Below are positions 34,370 through 42,955 of a DNA stretch of 64,000 nt, in pieces (the first letter of the stretch is position 1; each line of letters starts with the position of its first letter). This stretch comes from Longilinea sp964536805 (GTDB taxonomy: Bacteria > Chloroflexota > Anaerolineae > Anaerolineales > Anaerolineaceae). The stretch covers positions 186,001 through 250,000 of the forward strand of contig CAZHYQ010000001.1 of NCBI GenBank assembly GCA_964536805.1, in the 5' to 3' direction. Under the pieces are notes generated by a model that searched no databases, had not been told where the DNA came from, and was given only the letters and a program-made list of their open reading frames with translations. A program made the translations under genes and the position numbers.

Positions 34370-34381
34370 TAGAGTAGCGTT

Positions 34382-34409
34382 ATTATATCTTGCATCCCTA
34401 ACCTGTCAA
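34382..34409 (-). promoter_or_regulatory. Consensus sigma-70 promoter of tRNA-Leu
   Basis: The minus strand holds TTGACA (34404-34409), a 16-base spacer and TATAAT (34382-34387), both perfect. Transcription would begin about six bases before the mature tRNA 5' end. Confidence 0.88.
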
Positions 34410-34475
34410 GGAAGCCCAGTTGAAAAAACCGATCTCAAACCTTGCGATCAATGAACAATCCTTAAGGAGTGTGAT

Positions 34476-35498
34476 ATGCCATTAATCCTGGATGCCATGG
34501 GAAGCGACCGTTACCCCGATCCGGAAGTTCAGGCGGCCATTGAAACTGGCAGGCAATACGATGAAGATGTGCTCCTGGTGGGAAGCGAAGCGATTTTAGC
34601 GCCGAAACTGAAATCAGCCGATCCGTCGAATCGTCGGGTGCGTATCGTTGATGCCCCGGATATCCTTGAAATGCACGAGAAGCCTGTTGAAGCAGTCAAA
34701 CGGAAACCACGCAACTCCATGGCAGTCGGCCTTGAGTTAATCAAGAATGGTGAAGGACAAGCCTTCGTTTCAGCGGGTAATACAGGCGGAGTCATGTTCA
34801 ACGCCTTGCGAACCCTGGGCCGCATCAAAGGCGTTTCACGCCCTGCCCTGACCGCCATGTTTCCAACCCGCACCGGCCACTGCGTTGTATTGGATATCGG
34901 CGCAAACGCAGATTGCCGCCCAGAATTCCTGGTCGAGTTCGCTGTCATGGGTAGCGTGTATGCTGAAAAAGTGCTGTCCAAGCCCTTTCCGCGCATCGGT
35001 TTACTTTCCAACGGCGAGGAAGCAGGCAAAGGCAATCAACTGATAAAAGATGCTTTTCATTTATTGGAAAACGCAGGATTAAATTTTATCGGCAATGTCG
35101 AAGCCAAAGAGCTGTTCGGCGGACAGGCGGATGTGGTGATCACTGACGGTTTTACTGGCAATATTTTACTAAAAACCAGTGAATCAGTGGCGAAAATGAT
35201 CACGGATGTATTAAAAGAGGAATTGACTGCAAATATAACTCGAAAGGTAGGCGCATTGTTGGTTAAGCCAGCCTTTGGAAGAATTAAAAAGATGATGGAT
35301 CCCCGCGAGGTTGGGGCTGCACCACTGCTTGGAATTGACGGTCTGGTCTTTGTGGGTCACGGCCGCTCAGATGCGCATGCCCTCGTATCCGGCATGAATA
35401 TCGCCCATCAAGCAGTCGAAGCCCATTTGCTGGATGCTATCCGGTCTGCCATCCAGGATAAGCTGGCTCGAACAACCGAAACAGAAGTAAAGGAATAA
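34476..35498 (+). CDS. plsX: Phosphate acyltransferase PlsX
   Basis: Converts acyl-ACP to acyl phosphate for phosphatidic acid synthesis with PlsY. Conserved blocks are LDAMGSDRYPDP at the start, VSAGNTGGVMFNALRTLGRI, LDIGANADCRPEFLVEFAVM, LSNGEEAGKGN and VTDGFTGNILLKTSE. It has 340 residues, the normal length. AAGGAG lies six bases before the ATG. It is a peripheral membrane enzyme and is followed 10 bases later by a small NERD-like membrane protein gene. The usual neighbours fabH, acpP and rpmF are absent. Confidence 0.95.
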   Translation: MPLILDAMGSDRYPDPEVQAAIETGRQYDEDVLLVGSEAILAPKLKSADPSNRRVRIVDAPDILEMHEKPVEAVKRKPRNSMAVGLELIKNGEGQAFVSAGNTGGVMFNALRTLGRIKGVSRPALTAMFPTRTGHCVVLDIGANADCRPEFLVEFAVMGSVYAEKVLSKPFPRIGLLSNGEEAGKGNQLIKDAFHLLENAGLNFIGNVEAKELFGGQADVVITDGFTGNILLKTSESVAKMITDVLKEELTANITRKVGALLVKPAFGRIKKMMDPREVGAAPLLGIDGLVFVGHGRSDAHALVSGMNIAHQAVEAHLLDAIRSAIQDKLARTTETEVKE

Positions 35499-35508
35499 AG
35501 GTCTCTTT

Positions 35509-36204
35509 ATGAAAATCGCCTCGAACACGAAACTTATCAACCGCAACCAAAAAATTGCGCGCTATACCACCTTTGGCAGTCTTGCCATTCTTGGCATCGG
35601 CCTTTACATCACTTTTGTTGCGCCAAATGCATTAACCTGGTCTTTGACCGCCCTGGTGATCGGCTTCCTGCTCTCGCAGGTGGGCATGTCTTATTCCAAT
35701 AAATTTGGCAAATCGCCTCGCCCGGATGAGGCTCTTACCGCGTCACTCAAAGGATTGGAAGATAAATTCACGCTTTATCACTATTCCGGCCCAGTCAATC
35801 ACATGCTGATCGGACCAGCTGGAGTCTGGGTTTTGATGCCCTATTTCCAGGGAGGCGCCATTTCATACAATTCTTCCAAGAATCGTTGGGTTCAAAAAGG
35901 CGGGAATTTCTTCCTGAAAATGTTCGGCCAGGAAAGCATGGGCCGTCCTGATCTCGAAACACAATATGGAATCAACCAGGTAAAGAAATTCCTGGAAAAA
36001 GAATTTCCAGATACAGCCCTACCTGAGGTCCAGGCGGCTTTGATCTTCTTTAATAAAAATGTCACCATGAATGTCGAAGGAGCGCCGGTTCCAGCCCTGT
36101 TGGGAGAAAAAGCCAAGGAATTTTTCCGCAAACGGGTAAAAGAAACAGCCATCTCGCCTGAAATGGTAACAAGAATCCAAAAAGCGCTGCCGCCAGGGGA
36201 ATAA
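35509..36204 (+). CDS. Membrane protein with NERD-like domain, unknown function
   Basis: 231 residues. Two hydrophobic helices (about 18-37 and 41-60) are followed by a cytosolic domain. The stretch HYSGPVNHMLIGPAGVWVL and the later basic/aromatic part resemble the NERD (nuclease-related) fold of membrane-linked proteins, but the catalytic Glu-x-Lys pattern is not clear because LMPYFQGGAI stands where ExK would be. The similarity is therefore tentative. It is co-transcribed with plsX and ends before a strong terminator. Confidence 0.65.
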   Translation: MKIASNTKLINRNQKIARYTTFGSLAILGIGLYITFVAPNALTWSLTALVIGFLLSQVGMSYSNKFGKSPRPDEALTASLKGLEDKFTLYHYSGPVNHMLIGPAGVWVLMPYFQGGAISYNSSKNRWVQKGGNFFLKMFGQESMGRPDLETQYGINQVKKFLEKEFPDTALPEVQAALIFFNKNVTMNVEGAPVPALLGEKAKEFFRKRVKETAISPEMVTRIQKALPPGE

Positions 36205-36219
36205 AAAAACAGAACATAG

Positions 36220-36249
36220 AAAATCCCGCTCTTTGAAGAGCGGGATTTT
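36220..36249. terminator. Bidirectional terminator
   Basis: AAAATCCCGCTCT (36220-36232), loop TTGA and AGAGCGGGATTTT (36237-36249) form a perfect 13-bp stem with A/T ends on both sides, between the plus-strand membrane protein gene and the minus-strand rluB. Confidence 0.92.
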
Positions 36250-36250
36250 A

Positions 36251-37012
36251 TTATCGAATTCCAGCCCGGCGGATGTTGACCGGTTTGCGCATGGTTGCAG
36301 ATTGCGTCTTCAACCCATCGATTTCTTTTAGCGTCAAATAACGCCATTCGCCAGCTTTTAGGTTTCCCAACAACAGCGTTCCAATCCGAACACGGATAAT
36401 GCGAGATACGGGCAGTCCGATGCGCGAACCCATTTCGCGGATTTGTCGTTTCCGGCCTTCACGCAGGATAAAACGCACCCAGGTGCCTTTCCCAGCTTCA
36501 GATTCAACAGTCACCTGCGCTGGAGCTGTCCGGTAGCCATCCTCGAGAACAATTCCCCTGCGCAAGGCTGCCAGTTGTTCATTATCCGGTTTTCCCGCCA
36601 CCAGGACGCGATATTCTTTCTCATGTCCATAACGCGGATGTGTGAGTCGATTTGCAAGTTCGCCATCGTTGGTAAGTAGAATTAACCCTTCGCTATCCAG
36701 ATCTAACCGTCCAACTGCAAAAAGGTGGGCGGATACCGGAACTAAACCCAGAACGGTCGGACGCGGGTCTTTTGGATCGACGTCAGAAAGCACGCCGCGC
36801 GGTTTATGCAGGGCAATATAAATTTTTCGTTCAAGCTTCGGAATAGCCTGCCGGTCAACCGTAATCGAATCCGTTTCGGGATCCGCTTTGGTACCAAGAA
36901 TGGCCACCTTATCGTTAACCCTCACCCTCCCGGCCGATATTATTTCCTCGCAAGAACGGCGTGAACCGAAACCGGCCTTCGCCAAAATCTTTTGCAAACG
37001 CTCTTCAGCCAT
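36251..37012 (-). CDS. 23S rRNA pseudouridine synthase, RluB/RsuA family
   Basis: Begins with an S4 RNA-binding domain (RLQKILAKAGFGSRRSCEEI, 5-60) and continues with the RsuA/RluB/E catalytic domain. The catalytic Asp lies in GRLDLDSEGLILLTNDG, and GRKRQIREM is the family signature. At 253 residues RluB (pseudouridine 2605 of 23S rRNA) is more probable than RsuA, as is usual when the gene follows scpB. The spacing to scpB is five bases, so both are one operon. Confidence 0.92.
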   Translation of the reverse strand: MAEERLQKILAKAGFGSRRSCEEIISAGRVRVNDKVAILGTKADPETDSITVDRQAIPKLERKIYIALHKPRGVLSDVDPKDPRPTVLGLVPVSAHLFAVGRLDLDSEGLILLTNDGELANRLTHPRYGHEKEYRVLVAGKPDNEQLAALRRGIVLEDGYRTAPAQVTVESEAGKGTWVRFILREGRKRQIREMGSRIGLPVSRIIRVRIGTLLLGNLKAGEWRYLTLKEIDGLKTQSATMRKPVNIRRAGIR

Positions 37013-37017
37013 TCAAA

Positions 37018-37584
37018 TCAATCCTTTAACAAACGGTTCTCGTCTGAGATGGTAACTTCCTCCACATCAAAGGCTGGCAAATTTCCAATCGATTTCAAGC
37101 CGAAATGTTGCAAGAAAGCTGCAGTAGTGCCGTAGAGAATCGGTCTGCCAGGGCCTTCTGTTCTTCCAGCTTCCTGGATAAGGCCTTTACTTAACAGTGA
37201 CTTGATGACTCCGTCGCTATTGACCCCGCGGATGGCATCCACGCCAGGGCGTGTAACCGGTTGGCGGTAGGCGATGATTGCCAAAGTCTCCAGTGCCGCC
37301 CGGCTCAGGCGCTGGTTCGCCTCAAGACCTAAAAAGCGTTCAATAATCTCGCCTGCGACTGGATGGGTGGTCAATTGGATTCGCCCTTCATGGCGTTGGA
37401 GAGCCAACCCGCGATGCGTGTACAGCCCATCCAGTGAACGAATCCCTTGCTCCACTTCATTCGGGGCGCAATTCAATGCTTCGGCGAGTTGACTGATACT
37501 CACAGGTATGGATGCAACAAATAAAAGCGCTTCAATACGCGCTTCTAATGGTAAATCATGCTGGGTTTCTGAAAGGTCACTCAT
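37018..37584 (-). CDS. scpB: Segregation and condensation protein B
   Basis: Winged-helix partner of the SMC-ScpA condensin complex in chromosome segregation. ARIEALLFVASIPVS, LSRAALETLAIIAYRQPVTR and GRPILYGTTAAFLQHFGL are the conserved blocks of two tandem winged helices. It has 188 residues. The ScpA gene is not next to it here. The ATG at 37584 directly faces the extended -10 element of the divergent lipoprotein gene. Confidence 0.94.
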   Translation of the reverse strand: MSDLSETQHDLPLEARIEALLFVASIPVSISQLAEALNCAPNEVEQGIRSLDGLYTHRGLALQRHEGRIQLTTHPVAGEIIERFLGLEANQRLSRAALETLAIIAYRQPVTRPGVDAIRGVNSDGVIKSLLSKGLIQEAGRTEGPGRPILYGTTAAFLQHFGLKSIGNLPAFDVEEVTISDENRLLKD

Positions 37585-37592
37585 GCTATAAT
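37584..37592 (+). promoter_or_regulatory. Extended -10 promoter of the G5-domain lipoprotein gene
   Basis: TGCTATAAT, the same nonamer as at 7413 and 30982, 61 bases before the ATG at 37654. It overlaps the scpB start codon on the other strand. Confidence 0.55.
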
Positions 37593-37653
37593 AGACAAGT
37601 TATTAAAGAATAAGCTGATTATACCTGATTCAATCATTTTTTAAGTCCTTTCT

Positions 37654-39279
37654 ATGTTGCTGCGTCTAAAAACCCTTCCAACGAACATTCTACCTGGAAA
37701 AACCGCCGGGTTATTGGTAATGGCTGCAATCATCCTCTTCGCCATATCAGGATGCACTTCGCCGACGGCCACAGTGCCAGCAACCATTCATGTTCAAATC
37801 ATCGCTGCCGGCGAGACCAGGCAACTGGAAGTGCCGCCAGGGTCATCGGTGCAATATGCACTCGATGCGGCAAAAATAAATTTGTCGGAACTGGATCGTG
37901 TCGACCCGCCAAGCTTTACCATCCTGGCAGAAGGCAGCACGATTCGAGTGACTAGGGTTCGGGAAGAATTCGAGATCCAGGAAAGTACAGTTCCTTTTGA
38001 ACGGCAGACGGTCCGCAATGAATCATTACCCGAGGGGCAAACTGTTCTTATCCAGGCGGGAAGCAACGGGTCGCAACAGACAACTTACCGAATTCTCTAC
38101 GAAAATGACCTGGAAGTCTCCCGCACGGTTTTTAAAGTGGATACCTTGGTCGAAGCACAACCTGAAATCCTGATGGTTGGCGTACAAGCGCCGTTCAGCC
38201 CCGCTCCAATTCCCGGCCGATTGGTTTACCTGACAGGCGGCAATGCCTGGTTAATGGAAGAGACAACCGGAAACCGGCGCCCGGTAGTAACCACAGGCGA
38301 CCTGGATGGAAGAATCCTGCGGTTATCGCAAGATGCCTCCTGGCTGCTTTTTACCCGCAAAGCGGCCCAAAGTTCCTCCGATATCAACACCTTATGGGCA
38401 ATCAGTCTCGATCAGGATAATGCCCGTCCGTTAAATTTAAAAGTTAAGAATGTTGTTCACTTTGCCGATTGGGTTCCAGGCAGCGGTCTGACAATCATTT
38501 ATTCCACCGTAGAACCGCGCCCTGCTTCGCCTGGATGGCAGGCAAATAACGACTTGAATAAGCTTACATTTGGTTCCGGCGGTACCATTGTTCGTCAGGA
38601 AAAAGTCCTGGATTCCAGTTCTGGCGGGATTTATGGCTGGTGGGGCACCACGTATGCATGGTCGCCAGACGGGAAATTATTGGCTTATGCACGGCCGGAT
38701 GGAATTGGGCTGGTCAACCTTGATAAGAAAACCCTCGAACCATTGGTCGAAATCATTCCATATCAAACCGGCAGTGATTGGGCCTGGGTACCCGGGTTGG
38801 GATGGTCAACCGACCACGCCATTCTCTACACCACTTTGCACGCGCCAATGTCCGGGCTTACCAACAATGAAGCGTCTCCGCTCTTTAATCTCGCAGCCAT
38901 CCTGCTGGAAGGCGGCAACACCTCGTTAACGCTCGTCAATCAGAGCGGCATGTTCGCCTATCCTAAGCCGTCTCCCGTAAATGGACAGGGGAATTATCAG
39001 GTTGCTTATCTGCAATCGGTTTTCAAAGACCAGAGTGAAACCAGTAATTACCGGATTATGTTAATGGATCAGGATGGATCAAACCAACATGAAGTATTCC
39101 CGGCGCAGGGCTCTCCTGGCATCCAACCCCAAGAAATGGTATGGTCGCCAAAGCCAATGGATGGCTCTCTTTGGCTGGCAGTGATATACCAGAACAACCT
39201 TTATTTGGTAAACACGACCAACAACCAGAGTCAGCAAATTACTGGCGACGGTTTAATCACCATGGTCGATTGGCGTTAA
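37654..39279 (+). CDS. Lipoprotein with YabE-like/G5 domains and a TolB-like propeller
   Basis: The N-terminus has a hydrophobic helix ending in AISGC, a lipobox, so the protein should be membrane-anchored outside the cell. Residues about 45-100 look like the ubiquitin-like DUF348 domain of YabE proteins, and 105-180 like a G5 domain (EESTVPF-type strand, then GQTVLIQAGSNGSQQTTYRI). From about 190 to the end, repeated WSPDGKLLAYARPDG and WSTDHAILYTTLH strands suggest a WD40/TolB-type beta propeller. G5 domains bind cell-wall sugars or zinc in other proteins. The combination with a propeller is unusual. Role unknown. Confidence 0.72.
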   Translation: MLLRLKTLPTNILPGKTAGLLVMAAIILFAISGCTSPTATVPATIHVQIIAAGETRQLEVPPGSSVQYALDAAKINLSELDRVDPPSFTILAEGSTIRVTRVREEFEIQESTVPFERQTVRNESLPEGQTVLIQAGSNGSQQTTYRILYENDLEVSRTVFKVDTLVEAQPEILMVGVQAPFSPAPIPGRLVYLTGGNAWLMEETTGNRRPVVTTGDLDGRILRLSQDASWLLFTRKAAQSSSDINTLWAISLDQDNARPLNLKVKNVVHFADWVPGSGLTIIYSTVEPRPASPGWQANNDLNKLTFGSGGTIVRQEKVLDSSSGGIYGWWGTTYAWSPDGKLLAYARPDGIGLVNLDKKTLEPLVEIIPYQTGSDWAWVPGLGWSTDHAILYTTLHAPMSGLTNNEASPLFNLAAILLEGGNTSLTLVNQSGMFAYPKPSPVNGQGNYQVAYLQSVFKDQSETSNYRIMLMDQDGSNQHEVFPAQGSPGIQPQEMVWSPKPMDGSLWLAVIYQNNLYLVNTTNNQSQQITGDGLITMVDWR

Positions 39280-39307
39280 GTTTGATTTCGTAGATAGAGA
39301 GGATACT

Positions 39308-40270
39308 ATGCGAACTCTTATCTCTGGAGCTGCAGGATTCTTAGGCTCCCACCTTTGCGAACGCATGCTCGCTGAAGGTCATGAAGTCATAGGAATGGAT
39401 AATTTTATTACCGGTAACCCTGATAACCTTGCGCATCTTTCTGGAAACAAGAACTTCACCTTCGTTCGCCATGATGTTGCCAATTTTATTTTTGTTCCAG
39501 GCGGCAAAGTGGACGCGGTCATGCATTTTGCCTCACCAGCCAGTCCAAATCCTCTTTCCCCCTACGGTTATACCAATCTACCAATTCAAACCATGAAAGC
39601 TGGCGCTTTAGGCACTCATAATATGCTTGGGGTCGCCAAGGCAAATAATGCCCGCTTCCTGCTTGCATCCACCAGCGAAATTTACGGTGACCCGCTTGAG
39701 CATCCCCAAAAAGAAACCTATTGGGGTCATGCCGATCCAATTGGCGTGCGTTCGGTTTATGATGAAGCCAAACGCTTTGCTGAAGCTCTTACTATGGCTT
39801 ATCATCGCTTCCACGCAGTGAATACACGCATTGTTCGAATTTTTAATACCTACGGACCGCGTATGCGCCTGGATGATGGCCGCGTGGTCCCGAATTTCAT
39901 TCAACAAGCCTTACGGGGCGAACCACTCACGGTTTACGGGGACGGCAGCCAGACGCGCAGTTTCTGCTATGTCGATGACCTGGTGGATGGCATTTATCGC
40001 TTATTACTTTCTGATGAGCATATGCCGGTGAATATCGGCAACCCGGCCGAAATCACCATCATGGAATTTGCAAAAGTGATTAACCGCATTGCCCGAAATT
40101 CTGCCGGCATTGAACAAAAAGCCGATTTACGCCTGGGCGATGACCCCCAGCGCCGGCGTCCGGATATTACCCGCGCGCAAACCCTTCTTGGTTGGGAACC
40201 GAAAGTTACTTTGGAGGACGGCATTACCAGATCGATTCCCTATTTTAGAATGAAGATGAGTCTGGAATGA
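39308..40270 (+). CDS. NAD-dependent sugar nucleotide epimerase/decarboxylase, UXS-like
   Basis: Short-chain dehydrogenase of the extended family. The NAD-binding GAAGFLGSHL is at 7-16, catalytic Ser/Thr in ASTSEIYG and YxxxK in VYDEAKRFAE. The GHADPIGVRS block and TRSFCYVDDLVDG follow UDP-glucuronate decarboxylase (UDP-xylose synthase), which converts UDP-glucuronate to UDP-xylose; a dTDP- or GDP-sugar enzyme is less likely. It has 320 residues and starts 28 bases after the lipoprotein gene. It overlaps gtrA by four bases, so it probably supplies sugar for surface glycans. Confidence 0.87.
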   Translation: MRTLISGAAGFLGSHLCERMLAEGHEVIGMDNFITGNPDNLAHLSGNKNFTFVRHDVANFIFVPGGKVDAVMHFASPASPNPLSPYGYTNLPIQTMKAGALGTHNMLGVAKANNARFLLASTSEIYGDPLEHPQKETYWGHADPIGVRSVYDEAKRFAEALTMAYHRFHAVNTRIVRIFNTYGPRMRLDDGRVVPNFIQQALRGEPLTVYGDGSQTRSFCYVDDLVDGIYRLLLSDEHMPVNIGNPAEITIMEFAKVINRIARNSAGIEQKADLRLGDDPQRRRPDITRAQTLLGWEPKVTLEDGITRSIPYFRMKMSLE

Positions 40271-40722
40271 TCCTGGCGAACCCAAAGGAACGCAGTCGGT
40301 TTCTGAAGTTTGCCATGGTTGGCATTTTTGGTGCAGTGGTCGATTTTGGCATCTTTAATCTGCTGTCTGCAGGTTTTGGTGTTCCTGCAATTTGGGCAAG
40401 TATTGCCTCGTTCATCGCTGCCATCATCAGCAATTTCCTTTGGAACCGGTATTGGACGTATCCCGATTCTCGCAGCAAACCGCTCGCCCGCCAGATGACG
40501 CAATTTGTCATGGTTAGCCTGGTAGGACTGGCTATACGCACTATTTTAGTCTCCTTTTTGGAGAAACCATTCGTCCGAATTGCCACACAAACGATTCCGG
40601 CTCGTTTTTTTCTTTCACCAGTCACGGTGGGGCACAATGTGATGCTTGCTTCGGCTATTTTGGTGGTAATGATGTGGAATTTCTTAGCCAATCGTTATTG
40701 GACATATAACGATGTGAGTTGA
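40267..40722 (+). CDS. GtrA-family membrane protein
   Basis: Four-helix membrane protein of 151 residues. The pattern FLKFAMVGIFGAVVDFGIFN, ISNFLWNRYWTY and NFLANRYWTYND is the GtrA/DPMS signature. Members help move lipid-linked sugars across the membrane or form the small subunit of a polyprenyl-sugar synthase. It overlaps the epimerase by four bases. Confidence 0.88.
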   Translation: MILANPKERSRFLKFAMVGIFGAVVDFGIFNLLSAGFGVPAIWASIASFIAAIISNFLWNRYWTYPDSRSKPLARQMTQFVMVSLVGLAIRTILVSFLEKPFVRIATQTIPARFFLSPVTVGHNVMLASAILVVMMWNFLANRYWTYNDVS

Positions 40723-40725
40723 GTG

Positions 40726-41964
40726 ATGATGGATAATCCGCCCGATCCTCCGAATTTTTCGCTTGAGCCTGAACAGGTCACCAGTGTTCGTTCGCTGCGC
40801 GAGTTGATTGATATCGTAACTGGCCGAACAGCCGCCCAACAGATGCATCAAGAAGATTCGGGGCTGGTATTGGAACCGCTTCCTTTCCCCTTCCTGGCAA
40901 TGGTTGGCCAGCCAGAGATGAAGTTGGCTTTATTATTGACGTTGATCAACCCGGCCATCGGCGGAACGCTCCTGATTGGCCCGCGCGGAACGGGAAAATC
41001 TACTGCGGTTCGCAGTTTGCTCGGTCTCCTTCCAGAGGTGGAGCGCAGCAGTTGCTTTTATGGTTGTCTGCCGGAGGATTTGGAAACGGAAGGCATGAGC
41101 GCAATTTGCCCGGATTGTGCTCAAAAAGTGGCCAATGGAATTCCAATAACCTATCCAGACCATGTGCGCATGGTCGAACTTCCGCTCAACTCCCGGCTGG
41201 AGGATGCCATTGGAGGAATAGATGAACGCGCTGCGGCCAATGACCGTATGCGGCTGAAGCGCGGTTTATTAGCACAGGCAGATCGAAATATTCTCTATAT
41301 CGATGAAATCAATTTATTGGCTGACGACATCATCGATGCGATTTTGGATTCAGCCGCCATGGGGTATTACACGGTCCGCCGGGGCGCGGTCTCAGCAACC
41401 TACCGTTCCCGTTTCCGATTGATTGGATCGATGAACCCTGAGGAAGGCAAGCTTCGCCCCCAAATCATGGACCGTTTTGGCCTGCGCGTGATTGTTCACG
41501 GTTTGGATAGCATCGATGAAAGGTGGGAAGCCTACCAGCGCGTCATTGACCATCGTGGCAACCCGCGCTCTTTTACCGACCTTTACCAGGCTATCACAGA
41601 TATAGCCCGCAAAGAAATTCAAAATGCGATCAATGCAGTTCCAAAGGTGCAGTTGCCTGCAGAAATTGGCAAATTTGGCATCCGCCTGGTGAGGTCATTG
41701 AAAATTGATTCATTACGCTCTGAAATTACCCTGTTTGAAGCCGCAAAAGCTTACGCCGCAGCCGATAACCGCCTTGAAATTGAACTTTCGGATATCAAGG
41801 CTGTGGCCCCGATGGCCTTGCGGTTGAGACAGACCGATTTCATGGCTGATTTTTTGTCAAAGATGGAAAAGGAAGAAGAAAAGGTCGCTGAATTATTCGA
41901 CCAATTGGCAGAAGACTCCTTTTTGGCAACGAAAAAAGGAAAAACAGGTGCAAGCAGCCATTAG
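40726..41964 (+). CDS. Magnesium chelatase ChlI/BchI-like AAA+ ATPase
   Basis: AAA+ protein with Walker A GPRGTGKST near 85-93, Walker B ILYIDEINLL and sensor IGSMNPEEG. The helix-2 insert and VRRGAVSATYRSRFR block match the I subunit of magnesium chelatase. An extra Cys-x3-Cys (CFYGC) and Cys-x2-Cys (CPDC) pair suggests a small zinc ribbon. No ChlD, ChlH or VWA-domain partner gene is adjacent. The protein may therefore act as a general chelatase-type or MoxR-like ATPase. ATG at 40726 is chosen among GTG-ATG-ATG codons in a row. Confidence 0.85.
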   Translation: MMDNPPDPPNFSLEPEQVTSVRSLRELIDIVTGRTAAQQMHQEDSGLVLEPLPFPFLAMVGQPEMKLALLLTLINPAIGGTLLIGPRGTGKSTAVRSLLGLLPEVERSSCFYGCLPEDLETEGMSAICPDCAQKVANGIPITYPDHVRMVELPLNSRLEDAIGGIDERAAANDRMRLKRGLLAQADRNILYIDEINLLADDIIDAILDSAAMGYYTVRRGAVSATYRSRFRLIGSMNPEEGKLRPQIMDRFGLRVIVHGLDSIDERWEAYQRVIDHRGNPRSFTDLYQAITDIARKEIQNAINAVPKVQLPAEIGKFGIRLVRSLKIDSLRSEITLFEAAKAYAAADNRLEIELSDIKAVAPMALRLRQTDFMADFLSKMEKEEEKVAELFDQLAEDSFLATKKGKTGASSH

Positions 41965-42955
41965 TTCATTTTCCCACCGGCAAAGAATTGAGAGAGTGCT
42001 TTCCGGGCAAAAGCCTGATCGAGTTCCTGTTGCCCTCTGGCGGCATTTTCCAGTGGATGACCAGGATCCTCTCAGCTTGGCCAGAGCAACTGCTGCCTAT
42101 CAAAACATGTTTGATTTCGATTTAATCAAGGTAACCCCTGCGTCTTCATTCTGCATCCACGATTGGGGCGCAGAAGATGTGTGGCAAGGCGATCCCGAAG
42201 GCACGCGCCAGTTTACATCACACCCCATCCAAACCCCGGAGGATTGGGAAAGATTGCCGATCCTTGATGCTAAAAAGGGCAATTTGGCAGCTCAATTGGA
42301 GTGCCTAAAGGAATTGGTAAAAACATTTTCTCCGCAAACGCCAATCCTGCAAACGATTTTCAACCCCCTCGCGCAGGCAAAGCATTTAATCAGCAAAGAC
42401 CTTCTATTGGTCCATCTTCGCCAATACCCTTCGGCGGTACGGATAGGGCTCGAAGTGATCACGCAAACGACCATCGATTTTGTACAACAGGTCAAGGCAT
42501 CCGGTGCCGATGGTTTATTCTATGCCGTGCAGCACGCCCAATACGGATTATTATCGGAAGATGAATTTTCGGAATTTTCCAAGCCTTATGACCTCGCCAT
42601 CCTCGAAGCAGCCAAACCCATGTGGCTCAATATGCTCCATCTTCACGGCCAAAATGTGATGTTCGATCAATTGGCCGATTTTCCTATCCAGGTAATGAAC
42701 TGGCATGATCGATCCACACAACCAAACCTGGCAGATGGGTTGAAACGATTCCCTGGAACAGTATGCGGGGGTTTACGCCGTATCGAAAGCATGGTTCTTG
42801 GCACACCTCCGGCAATTCAGGCCGAGGCGGCGAACGCCATTGAACAGACAGAAGGTCAGCGGTTCATCTTAGGAACCGGTTGCGTTGTACCGATTATTGC
42901 GCCTTATGGCAACCTGCAGGCAGCCCGCAGCGCAGTCGAGCATCAAAGGCGATGA
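41948..42955 (+). CDS. Uroporphyrinogen decarboxylase-family protein, non-canonical
   Basis: TIM-barrel protein of the UroD/MtaA superfamily. RQRIERVLSGQKPDRVPVAL at the start and NMLHLHGQNV and NWHDRS in the middle follow the family. The canonical RQAGR substrate motif near the N-terminus is replaced by LWRHFPVDD, as in members of the methyltransferase-like branch, so haem synthesis should not be assumed. GTG at 41948 has AAAAGGA seven bases upstream. It overlaps the BchI-like gene by 17 bases and rsmD by four. Confidence 0.82.
   Translation: MQAAISSFSHRQRIERVLSGQKPDRVPVALWRHFPVDDQDPLSLARATAAYQNMFDFDLIKVTPASSFCIHDWGAEDVWQGDPEGTRQFTSHPIQTPEDWERLPILDAKKGNLAAQLECLKELVKTFSPQTPILQTIFNPLAQAKHLISKDLLLVHLRQYPSAVRIGLEVITQTTIDFVQQVKASGADGLFYAVQHAQYGLLSEDEFSEFSKPYDLAILEAAKPMWLNMLHLHGQNVMFDQLADFPIQVMNWHDRSTQPNLADGLKRFPGTVCGGLRRIESMVLGTPPAIQAEAANAIEQTEGQRFILGTGCVVPIIAPYGNLQAARSAVEHQRR

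Noticed and set aside
42880..42951. Upstream start for rsmD
   Set aside because: Would lie inside the UroD-like gene; the ATGA overlap at 42952 gives the normal N-terminus.
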